Below, in pieces: positions 7,092 through 13,000 of a DNA stretch of 13,909 nt (its first letter is position 1; every line of letters begins with the position of its first letter). The translations under genes were made by a program, and so were the position numbers. The notes under the pieces were generated by a model. The model was not told the origin of the DNA. It was given only the letters and a program-made list of their open reading frames with translations, and did not search any database. The DNA comes from an uncultured Oscillospiraceae bacterium (GTDB lineage: Bacteria; Bacillota; Clostridia; Oscillospirales; Oscillospiraceae), in NCBI GenBank assembly GCA_947631805.1, contig CANRNA010000024.1, forward strand, positions 1 through 13,909, written 5' to 3'.

Positions 7092-9644
7092 TCAGTGGGC
7101 GTCCGCCCAGCTGTGGCCTATATGGGCGTCGGCGGTGAGGGGCACGGAGCAGTCGGCGGCGTGCTCCATCTCCTCCCGCAAAATGACCGCGGCCCGCTCT
7201 CCCAGGGCAGCCGGGCACTCCACGATGAGCTCGTCGTGGACCTGGAGCAGCAGCTTTGCCTCCGGCAGCTCACGGGCCAGCCGGTCGTGGACCCGTATCA
7301 TGGCCAGCTTGATGATGTCCGCCGCCGTGCCCTGGATGGGCATGTTCCGGGCCACCCGCTCGCCGAAGGACCGCAGGTTGAAATTGGAGGCGGTCAGCTC
7401 CGGCAGGGCCCTCCGGCGGCCGAACAGGGTGGACACATAGCCCTGCTCCTTGGCCTGGGCGATGGTGCTGTCCATGTACTCCCGGACCCCGTGGTATTTG
7501 GCAAGATAGGTGTCGATATACAGCTTCGCCTCGGCCTGGCTCACGCCGATGTCCTGGCTCAGGGAGAAGGCGGAGATGCCGTAGACGATGCCGAAATTCA
7601 CCGCCTTGGCCCGGCTTCTCAGCTCATGGGTGACCGCCTCCAGGGGCAGGCCGAAGACCTGGCTGGCCGTGACGGCGTGGATGTCCTCGCCGGACAAAAA
7701 GGCCTCCCGCATAGTCTCGTCCCCGGACATATGAGCCAGCAGCCGCAGCTCGATCTGGCTGTAGTCCGCGTCCACCAGCACGTTCCCCGGCCCGGCCACG
7801 AACATGCGCCGGATGCCCGCGCCCAGCTTCCGCCGGACGGGGATGTTTTGCAGGTTGGGGTCACGGGAGGACAGCCGCCCCGTGTCGGTGACGGTCATCT
7901 GGAAGGCGGTGCGGATGCGCCCGTCCGGGCCTATGGCCTTTTGCAGCCCGTCGGTGTAGGTGCTCTTCAGCTTGGTCAGCTCCCGGTATTCCAGCACCTG
8001 GCCCACGATGGGGTGCTTGTCCCGCAGGCGCTCCAAGGTGTCGGCGTTGGTGCTCCAGCCCCGCTGGTTCTTCTTGCCCGCGGGCAGCTGGAGCCGCTCA
8101 AACAGCACCTCTCCCAGCTGCTTGGGGGAGTTGATGTTGAAGTGGCCCCCGGCCTGGGCCCATATCTCCTCCTGGAGGGCGGCGATGCCCTCGCTCAGCT
8201 CCTGGCCGAAGTCATACAGGGCCTTTCTGTCCACCAGAAAGCCCGCCTGCTCCATATCCGCCAGCACGGCGCAAAGGGGCAGCTCGATGTCATAATAGAG
8301 GGTGTGCATGCCCAGCTCTTCCAGCATGTCCGGCAGCACCCCGTACAGGGCGTATATGGCCTCCGCGCCGTCCAGGTCCCGGCCCAGATACCGCTGGCTC
8401 AGCCGGGGCAGGCTGTAGTCGGAGGCGATGGCGTCCAGCAGATACCCGGCCAGGGCGGTGTCGAACTGAAAGCCCTCTGTGCCGAGCCCCTCTGCCAGAA
8501 GAAGGCTCATCAGCTCCTTCACGTGGTGGCCCAGCTTTTTCGTCTCCGGGGAGAAAACCGCCCGGAGCAGGGCGTTGTACGCCTCGCCCCCGTCGGCCCA
8601 TGTCACGTCGTATACCGCCTTGCCGTCGCACACCGACAGGCTGTCCAGGTCCTCTCCGGCCAGCACGGCAACGCGCTCCGCCGCCTGCACCGCCTCCAGG
8701 GCGGCCTGGGCGTCTCCGGCGATGTGGGGCAGGGCGGGCGCGGCCTGGGCAGCCGTCTCGGCCCCTGGCTCCAGGCCCCAGCGCTCGATGAACCGGCCGA
8801 AGCCCAATCGGCGGCATACCTCATAAAGGGCCCCCGTACTGTGCAATGACCACACCGCGTCCGCCGGGTCGAAGTCCATGGGCGCGTCCCGGCGGATGGT
8901 GGCCAGCTCATAGGACAGGCGGGCGCTGGGCTCCCCCTCGGCCAGGCGCTTTTGCACGGCGGGCCACAGCCCGTCCCTGGCGGCCAGCACCCCCTCCAGA
9001 GTGCCGTACTGGTGGAGCAGCTCCAGAGCTGTCTTCTCCCCTATGCCGGGCACGCCGGGGATGTTGTCCGAGGAATCCCCCATGAGGGATTTCAGGTCCA
9101 CCATGCCCACAGGCTCCAGGCCGTATTCCTCCCGGAAGCGGTCCGGGTCGTATTCCACAGTCTCGGTCTTGCCCATGCGGGTCTTGATGTGGATGACGTG
9201 GGTGTCGGGGGTGATGAGCTGGAAGGCGTCCTTGTCCCCGGTCACCAGGCGGCAGGCCCAATGATCCCGCTCGCAGCGGGCGGCCATGGTGCCCATCAGA
9301 TCGTCCGCCTCCCAACCGGCCAGCTCGTACCGGCGGATGCCCATGGCGTCCAGCAACTCCTTGAGCAGGGGTATCTGCACCTGCAGCTCCTGGGGCATGG
9401 GCTTGCGTGTGGCCTTATAGGCGTCGCTCATTTCGTGGCGGAAGGTGGGCGCGTGTACGTCAAAGGTGACGCACACCGCCTCCGGGGCTTCCAGCTCCAG
9501 CAGCCTCTGGAGGATGGCGATGAAGCCATAGACCCCGTTGGTGGGCGTGCCGTCCGGGGCATTGAGCATACGGATGCCGAAATACGCCCGGTTGACGATG
9601 GAGTTGCCGTCCAGTATCATGATCTTTTTCGCCGCGTCGGCCAT
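7092..9644 (-). CDS. polA: DNA polymerase I (5' nuclease and polymerase domains; proofreading site degenerate)
   Basis: PolA removes RNA primers and fills gaps in replication and repair. The 850 residues begin with a 5' nuclease domain (DGNSIVNRAYFG from 12, GWEADDLMGT at 110-119, GDKDAF at 136-141, GDSSDNIPGVPGIGEKTA at 189-206). The middle domain (~300-440) corresponds to the 3'-5' exonuclease fold but lacks the DxE pair, and LGHHVKELMS (371-380) has no Asp where E. coli Asp424 would be. It is therefore predicted to lack proofreading, as in Bacillus-type enzymes. The polymerase domain is intact: motif A DYSQIELR with Asp627; motif B Arg676, Lys680, Phe684 and Tyr688; motif C QVHDELIVE with His803-Asp804-Glu805. 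AAGGAG lies 8 bases before the ATG. It is the first gene of the minus-strand operon, with an extended -10 promoter just upstream. Confidence 0.98.
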   Translation of the reverse strand: MADAAKKIMILDGNSIVNRAYFGIRMLNAPDGTPTNGVYGFIAILQRLLELEAPEAVCVTFDVHAPTFRHEMSDAYKATRKPMPQELQVQIPLLKELLDAMGIRRYELAGWEADDLMGTMAARCERDHWACRLVTGDKDAFQLITPDTHVIHIKTRMGKTETVEYDPDRFREEYGLEPVGMVDLKSLMGDSSDNIPGVPGIGEKTALELLHQYGTLEGVLAARDGLWPAVQKRLAEGEPSARLSYELATIRRDAPMDFDPADAVWSLHSTGALYEVCRRLGFGRFIERWGLEPGAETAAQAAPALPHIAGDAQAALEAVQAAERVAVLAGEDLDSLSVCDGKAVYDVTWADGGEAYNALLRAVFSPETKKLGHHVKELMSLLLAEGLGTEGFQFDTALAGYLLDAIASDYSLPRLSQRYLGRDLDGAEAIYALYGVLPDMLEELGMHTLYYDIELPLCAVLADMEQAGFLVDRKALYDFGQELSEGIAALQEEIWAQAGGHFNINSPKQLGEVLFERLQLPAGKKNQRGWSTNADTLERLRDKHPIVGQVLEYRELTKLKSTYTDGLQKAIGPDGRIRTAFQMTVTDTGRLSSRDPNLQNIPVRRKLGAGIRRMFVAGPGNVLVDADYSQIELRLLAHMSGDETMREAFLSGEDIHAVTASQVFGLPLEAVTHELRSRAKAVNFGIVYGISAFSLSQDIGVSQAEAKLYIDTYLAKYHGVREYMDSTIAQAKEQGYVSTLFGRRRALPELTASNFNLRSFGERVARNMPIQGTAADIIKLAMIRVHDRLARELPEAKLLLQVHDELIVECPAALGERAAVILREEMEHAADCSVPLTADAHIGHSWADAH

Positions 9645-9674
9645 TTGCAGGACTCCTTGTTCGTTATCCTTGAA

Positions 9675-9683
9675 ATTGTACCA
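9675..9683 (-). promoter_or_regulatory. Candidate extended -10 promoter for the polA-upp operon
   Basis: The minus strand reads TGGTACAAT, an extended -10 (TGn followed by TACAAT, 5 of 6 matches to TATAAT). No good -35 hexamer is visible 16-18 bases upstream, where the sequence is a T-rich run belonging to the dpaB terminator. The extended -10 could compensate. The start site would be near 9668, giving a leader of about 24 bases containing the AAGGAG (9653-9658) of polA. Confidence 0.6.
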
Positions 9684-9693
9684 TGTTTTGCGG

Positions 9694-9725
9694 AAAAAAG
9701 AAAGACCCCGTCCGCCGGGACGGGG
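9694..9725 (-). terminator. Intrinsic terminator after dpaB
   Basis: An 8-bp GC-rich stem (CCCCGTCC at 9706-9713 with GGACGGGG at 9718-9725, 4-base loop) is followed on the minus strand by TCTTTCTTTTTT. It begins about 10 bases after the dpaB stop and lies immediately upstream of the polA promoter, so it separates the sporulation pair from the housekeeping operon. Confidence 0.87.
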
Positions 9726-9735
9726 CCTGCAAACG

Positions 9736-10302
9736 TCACACCAAAATGGGCTGGAGCTGGCGGCCCTGGCTGGCGGCCAGCACGGCGGGGGCGATGCGCC
9801 CGTAATCGCAGCTCAGGCTGGTGGGCTTGGCGGCCGGGTCATCCTGGCCGAAGGGGACAAAGAAGACGTTTTTGCGCACCAGCAGGCGGCCGATGTTCTC
9901 GGCGGAGGCCCCCAGGCCGTCGTTGGTGGACACGCCGATGACCAGGGGCTTGCCGTTGCGCAGGTGGCCCTTGGCGGCCATGGTGACGGCGGTGTCCGTA
10001 ATGCCGTGGGACAGCTTGCCCAGGGTGTTGCCCGTGCAGGGCACGATGGCCAGCACGTCTATCATGCCCTTGGGGCCCAGGGGCTCCGCTTGGGCGATAG
10101 AGGTCACCGGGGCGTGACCGGTCCGCTCCGCCAGCAGGGCCATCCAATGCGCCCCCTCCCCGAAGCGGCTGTCCCGCTGGGCGTTTTCGCTGAAAATAGG
10201 CAGGATGTCGAACTGGGCGCACAGGGCGTCCAGCACGGCCTCCAGCTTGCCGAAGGAACAGTAGGAGCCGGTGAGCGCCAGCCCCAGACGCAGCTTATCC
10301 AT
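9736..10302 (-). CDS. dpaB: Dipicolinate synthase subunit B (SpoVFB/DpaB)
   Basis: This is the flavoprotein-like subunit of dipicolinate synthase, which with DpaA oxidises a dihydrodipicolinate-pathway intermediate to dipicolinic acid in the mother cell for export to the spore core. The 188 residues start with a Rossmann-like ALTGSYCSFGKLEAVLDAL. They carry VPCTGNTLGKLSHGITDTAV in the middle and GVSTNDGLGASAENIGRLL followed by NVFFVPFGQDDP near the end, all characteristic of this family. Length is close to B. subtilis SpoVFB, which I recall at about 200 residues. The start overlaps the end of dpaA by 8 bases (10295-10302), indicating coupled translation, and the gene ends at its own terminator. 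Its presence implies that this lineage sporulates or recently did. Confidence 0.94.
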   Translation of the reverse strand: MDKLRLGLALTGSYCSFGKLEAVLDALCAQFDILPIFSENAQRDSRFGEGAHWMALLAERTGHAPVTSIAQAEPLGPKGMIDVLAIVPCTGNTLGKLSHGITDTAVTMAAKGHLRNGKPLVIGVSTNDGLGASAENIGRLLVRKNVFFVPFGQDDPAAKPTSLSCDYGRIAPAVLAASQGRQLQPILV

Positions 10303-10909
10303 GATGTTTATCCTCCTCCATCACACGATATATGGCCTCCGCCATCACGTCGGCGGCGGCTTTGGGAGCGTACAGCCCCGGCAGGCCGGGGGCCTTGAGC
10401 ACCGGCGCGTCCGAGGCCCAGCCTCCCGGAGCGCTGGCCAGGTCGATGCACAGCGCCCCGCCGTAATCCCCGTTCAGCACGGGGGCGGGGATGGTGTTGA
10501 TGACCCCGTCGAACACCGGCGGGATGTGGTCCATGTCCACCGCCCGCAGACCCCGGCTCCTGGCGGCGGCCCGGGCGGCCTCGCTCCTGGCGGCCACAGT
10601 GACCCGTGCCCCCAGGGAGGACAGCATCCCCGCCAGGAAGCCGCCGATGCGGCCGAAGCCCGCCACCAGCACCTCCATCCCCGCCAGGCCCCGGTTGGAC
10701 CGGCGCATGAGCAGCTCCAGCGCCCCCTCGGCGGTGAGGGCGGCATTCTCGATGGTGTATATGGGGTCGCTGTAATAGGGCACCCCCTGCCGCCAGGAGG
10801 GGGGCGCGATCTGGTTGGGGCTGGTGGGCGTCAGCCGGTGGCCGTCCAGCTCCAGCCGCCGTTTTAAGTACATGAACCGGGGGTCGGCCCCCAGCAATGT
10901 AAAGTCCAT
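10295..10909 (-). CDS. dpaA: Dipicolinate synthase subunit A (SpoVFA/DpaA), shortened N-terminal domain
   Basis: This is the NAD(P)-binding subunit of dipicolinate synthase. From the ATG at 10909 it is 204 residues; B. subtilis SpoVFA is, from memory, nearly 300. The C-terminal dehydrogenase-like domain is complete: EVLVAGFGRIGG with the GxGxxG glycines at 84, 86 and 89, VINTIPAPVL at 137-146, IDLASAPGG at 155-163 and APGLPGLYAPKAA at 173-185. The N-terminal domain keeps the first strand (LLGADPR) and the late YTIENAALTAEGALELL segment, but the ~70 residues expected between them are reduced to about 22. The frame is continuous, with no stop or frameshift. In-frame GTG (10921) and ATG (10918) codons exist upstream, but an AGAGGTGAT Shine-Dalgarno favours 10909. 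Identity is firm from the pairing with dpaB; activity of the short form is not certain. Confidence 0.9.
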   Translation of the reverse strand: MDFTLLGADPRFMYLKRRLELDGHRLTPTSPNQIAPPSWRQGVPYYSDPIYTIENAALTAEGALELLMRRSNRGLAGMEVLVAGFGRIGGFLAGMLSSLGARVTVAARSEAARAAARSRGLRAVDMDHIPPVFDGVINTIPAPVLNGDYGGALCIDLASAPGGWASDAPVLKAPGLPGLYAPKAAADVMAEAIYRVMEEDKHHG

Positions 10910-10916
10910 CTCTGTC

Positions 10917-10925
10917 ATCACCTCT
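10917..10925 (-). promoter_or_regulatory. Ribosome binding site that decides the dpaA start
   Basis: The minus strand reads AGAGGTGAT, one base short of the full AGGAGGTGAT, 7 bases before the ATG at 10909. The upstream GTG (10921) and ATG (10918) lie inside this element and are therefore less likely starts. Confidence 0.6.
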
Positions 10926-10953
10926 TGTCATCCTATGCCGAATGGGGTAAAAT
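10925..10953 (+). promoter_or_regulatory. SigA-type promoter for the DUF1015 gene
   Basis: TTGTCA (10925-10930, 5 of 6 to TTGACA) and TAAAAT (10948-10953, 5 of 6 to TATAAT) are separated by exactly 17 bases. The start site would be near 10960, about 23 bases before the ATG at 10983, with AAAGGAG in between. The -35 box lies over the dpaA Shine-Dalgarno region of the opposite strand. Confidence 0.7.
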
Positions 10954-10958
10954 TGACA
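10930..10958 (-). promoter_or_regulatory. Weak candidate SigE/SigK-like promoter for dpaAB
   Basis: The minus strand reads TGTCAAT (10958-10952), then 14 bases, then CATAGGAT (10937-10930). This resembles the CATA-type -10 of mother-cell sigma factors SigE and SigK with a partial SigE-like -35. SigK control of the dipicolinate synthase genes is known in B. subtilis. The match is partial, and the start site would fall almost on the Shine-Dalgarno sequence, leaving a very short leader. Treat as tentative. Confidence 0.3.
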
Positions 10959-10982
10959 TATCCCCCTGAAAGGAGAGAGCTT

Positions 10983-12098
10983 ATGAAGGACATCTTTACC
11001 CCCGCCGACATACTGCTTCCAGCGGCGGGCACGGATATGACCAGGTGGGCGGCGGTGGCCTGCGACCAGTTCTCCGCCCGGCCTGCATACTGGGAGACGA
11101 TGAGCGCGTTCGTGGGCCGGGCGCCCTCCGCCCTGCGGCTCATGCTGCCGGAGGCGTATCTGAATGCCCCGGACGTGGAGGCGCGGAAGGCGGCCATGCT
11201 CCGCGCCATGGAGGACTATCTTGCCGGGGACGTGTTCCGCCCTGTCCCGGCGTCTTACGTGCTGGTGGAGCGCACGCTCCCCAACGGCAAGGTGCGCCGG
11301 GGCCTGGTGGGCAAGCTGGACCTGGAGGCCTACGACTGGACGGAGGGCTCCGTCTCCACGGTGCGCTCCACGGAGGCCACGGTGCCCGAGCGGCTGCCCA
11401 CCCGTACGGCTCTGCGGCGGCAGGCGGCGCTGGAGATGCCCCACATCGTGCTGTTCATGGACGACCCCGAAGACGGGGTGCTGGGGGCGGCCGAGCCGGG
11501 GGAGACGCTTTATGACTTTGACCTGTACGCCGGGGGCGGGCACGTGAAGGGCTGCCGTCTGACGGGCCCCGCCGCCGAACGGGTGAAAGAGGCCATCGAC
11601 GGGCTGCCCGGCCCGCTGGTCTTTGCCATGGGGGACGGCAACCACTCCCTGGCCGCCGCAAAGGAGCACTGGGAGGCGCTGAAGGCCGCGGGCGCGCCCA
11701 TGGACCATCCGGCCCGGTACGCCCTGGCGGAGCTGGAAAATCTCCGGGACCCGGCGGTGGAGTTCTTCCCCATCCACCGGGTGGTGTTCGACACGGACGA
11801 GGGCGGCTTTGTATATGAGTTTGCCGGGGACGACACCGGGGCCCTGGTGGCCCGGGCGGACGAGGAGGCCCGGGCGTATACGGCCGCCCACGGGGGGTAT
11901 ATCGACTACATCCACGGCGGCGAAGAGGCCCGGACAATGGCCGCCCGCCCCGGCTGCGGGGCCTGGCTGCTCCCGGCGCTGGACAAATCCGAGCTGTTCG
12001 GCCACATCCTCCGCTGGGGCAATTACCCCAAGAAGAGCTTCTCCGTGGGCGAGACCCTGGACAAGCGCTGGTACATAGAGTGCCGGATGATCCGGTGA
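10983..12098 (+). CDS. DUF1015 family protein
   Basis: The 371-residue cytoplasmic protein has no signal peptide or membrane segment. It starts MKDIFTPADILLPAAGTDM and WAAVACDQF (residues ~21-29), the typical opening of this DUF1015 subgroup. FAMGDGNHSLAAAKEHWE, with MGDGNHS at 216-222, corresponds to the ADGHHR-like conserved core of the family, and KSFSVGETLDKRWYIE is near the C-terminus. It is slightly shorter than the roughly 400 residues usual for the family. The start is supported by AAAGGAG (10969-10975) 7 bases before the ATG and by a SigA-type promoter; in-frame sequence further upstream runs through dpaA and is not part of the gene. It is divergent from dpaAB and ends at its own hairpin, so it is probably monocistronic. 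The biochemical function is not established to my knowledge, and the position does not reveal it. Confidence 0.85.
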   Translation: MKDIFTPADILLPAAGTDMTRWAAVACDQFSARPAYWETMSAFVGRAPSALRLMLPEAYLNAPDVEARKAAMLRAMEDYLAGDVFRPVPASYVLVERTLPNGKVRRGLVGKLDLEAYDWTEGSVSTVRSTEATVPERLPTRTALRRQAALEMPHIVLFMDDPEDGVLGAAEPGETLYDFDLYAGGGHVKGCRLTGPAAERVKEAIDGLPGPLVFAMGDGNHSLAAAKEHWEALKAAGAPMDHPARYALAELENLRDPAVEFFPIHRVVFDTDEGGFVYEFAGDDTGALVARADEEARAYTAAHGGYIDYIHGGEEARTMAARPGCGAWLLPALDKSELFGHILRWGNYPKKSFSVGETLDKRWYIECRMIR

Positions 12099-12111
12099 CG
12101 AATATAGCGCA

Positions 12112-12141
12112 GCAGCCCGGACATTTGTCTGTCCGGGCTGC
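12112..12141 (+). terminator. Hairpin after the DUF1015 gene
   Basis: A perfect 12-bp stem (GCAGCCCGGACA at 12112-12123 with TGTCCGGGCTGC at 12130-12141) and a 6-base loop start 13 bases after the stop. The following ATTTCATAATGG is only weakly U-rich, so termination may be less efficient than at the other hairpins in the window. Confidence 0.7.
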
Positions 12142-12144
12142 ATT

Positions 12145-12664
12145 TCATAATGGCGAATGTTTTGAAAAGAAGAAAGCGTTCTCTTTTCTCGGCGTTAAAC
12201 TGTCAATGGAAGAAAAAACTTCTTCCGGGCCGGGATAGGGTCGGTAGATTATTTCCTGTTCGCTGTCCCAGTCGATAGGCGGGTATTCAGTTAAGGCAGC
12301 GTATATATCAGCCCGAAGGGCGTCCCGGTCATACCGTTTTAACGGCGGCTGCTTTTCCCATAGCTGCCAGCGGAGGGTCGCCATTGAATCCCGCAGATCC
12401 CGAATCGCTTCAGCGTGATCAGTGTTCTCATCTGGCGCCATAGGCATACCGAAACTGACAATGGAAGCCATTGAAGAGCGGTCGTAGTCTACAACGGTTG
12501 GAATGATTTGTGCGCCCGCGGCTATAGCAACATCGATGATTCCCCATTTCATGGGGAGCATTAGGAGATTGTCTGTTAAATTCCATGTCCCCTCTGGGAA
12601 CCAAGTAACAGTCTGGCCGCTTTATACCCCACAAGGCGATATCAGCAAATATTAACCGATATTG
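12145..12664 (-). pseudogene. Lysophospholipid (PlsC-like) acyltransferase remnant, 5'-truncated and frameshifted
   Basis: The minus-strand frame ending at 12145 contains FPEGTW (codons 12600-12583), the substrate-binding motif of glycerophospholipid acyltransferases. It is followed by a KWGIIDVAIAAGAQIIP segment and a C-terminus that looks naturally complete. Going upstream, this frame hits TAA at 12624-12622. The expected preceding segment (YRLIFADIALWGIK) is found in another frame at 12661-12620, so at least one frameshift separates the two, possibly with a small deletion. No acyltransferase sequence is recognisable beyond about 12664, where the XRE gene's upstream region begins on the other strand. 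The N-terminal half with the catalytic HxxxxD motif is therefore missing. A 138-residue ORF can be drawn from ATG 12561, but it lacks both motifs and is not a functional enzyme. The patch is visibly AT-richer than its surroundings. Confidence 0.75.
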
Positions 12665-12672
12665 GTTAATAT
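12649..12672. repeat. Operator-like palindrome upstream of the XRE gene
   Basis: ATATTAACC (12649-12657) and GGTTAATAT (12664-12672) form a perfect 9-bp inverted repeat with a 6-base spacer. The AT-rich arms, lack of a following T-run and location 50-75 bases before the regulator's start suggest a dimeric DNA-binding site, perhaps for autoregulation, more than a terminator. It overlaps the end of the acyltransferase remnant. Confidence 0.45.
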
Positions 12673-12724
12673 GATTATACACCGTTATCGGGTAACATTC
12701 AAGAGGAAAAGGGGCTTGAATGTT

Positions 12725-12940
12725 GTGATAACTTACGACCGGCTGTGGGAGACGATGCGGACAAAGGGCGTGAGCCAATACGCGCTGATAAAGAATTATG
12801 GCGTCAGTCCCGGCCAGCTCACGCGGCTGAAAAGAAACGAGAGCGTCAGTACCCATACCATTGAGATGTTCTGCCGGATATTGGATTGCCAGGTGAGCGA
12901 CGTGATGGAATTCATAAAAGATGAGAGACAAAAGGAATAA
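12725..12940 (+). CDS. Small XRE-family (Cro/C1-type) helix-turn-helix regulator
   Basis: This is a 71-residue DNA-binding protein consisting almost only of a Cro/C1-type five-helix domain. The start resembles the family opening (V)ITYDRLWETM. The helix-turn-helix lies at about residues 17-38 (SQYALIKNYGVSPGQLTRLK), followed by VSTHTIEMFCRILDCQVSDV and a charged tail. The start is uncertain: GTG 12725 is preceded by AAGGGG (12709-12714) and matches family length; TTG 12716 is preceded by AGAGG (12702-12706); ATG 12671 would add about 18 Arg/Lys-rich residues. Small regulators of this type are common on integrative elements and in defence or accessory islands. Here no partner gene survives except the degraded acyltransferase, so the target is unknown. 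Base composition is AT-richer than the neighbouring core genes. Confidence 0.83.
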   Translation: MITYDRLWETMRTKGVSQYALIKNYGVSPGQLTRLKRNESVSTHTIEMFCRILDCQVSDVMEFIKDERQKE

Positions 12941-12950
12941 GTCAAAAAAA

Positions 12951-12984
12951 CCACCCACGGGAGACGACGATGTCCCGTGGGTGG
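12951..12984. terminator. Bidirectional terminator between the XRE gene and the 13001 gene
   Basis: A perfect 12-bp stem (CCACCCACGGGA at 12951-12962 with TCCCGTGGGTGG at 12973-12984) has a 10-base loop. On the minus strand it is followed directly by seven T residues, a strong signal for the gene ending at 13001. On the plus strand it is followed by TCCTTTTATCC and begins 10 bases after the XRE stop. Confidence 0.85.
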
Positions 12985-13000
12985 TCCTTTTATCCGCTTT

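Noticed and set aside
7095..8849. 584-residue plus-strand open frame opposite polA
   Set aside because: It is the complement of a coding frame with strong GC bias, lacking stops by composition alone. No recognisable domain or ribosome binding site supports it, and polA is intact on the other strand.
10953..10958. Perfect TTGACA hexamer upstream of the DUF1015 gene
   Set aside because: There is no -10 sequence 16-18 bases downstream, and a start there would fall within the coding region. The TTGTCA/TAAAAT pair just upstream is a much better promoter.
10308..12143. 611-residue minus-strand open frame across dpaA and the DUF1015 gene
   Set aside because: It runs antisense to one real gene and out of frame through another, is Gly/Arg/Pro-rich, and crosses a terminator and the divergent promoter region.
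12162..12186. Imperfect-looking inverted repeat GAAAAGA ... TCTTTTC near the end of the acyltransferase remnant
   Set aside because: The arms are short, simple A/T-rich sequence inside codons for Phe, Lys and Glu. There is no T-run placement typical of a terminator.
12145..12561. Reading the 138-residue ORF as an intact small gene
   Set aside because: FPEGTW lies upstream of its first ATG in the same frame, so the ATG is internal to a larger, broken acyltransferase gene.
12428..12958. 176-residue minus-strand open frame across the XRE gene
   Set aside because: Only a short part (about 12620-12664) resembles acyltransferase sequence. The rest is antisense to the XRE gene or out of frame with the acyltransferase remnant.
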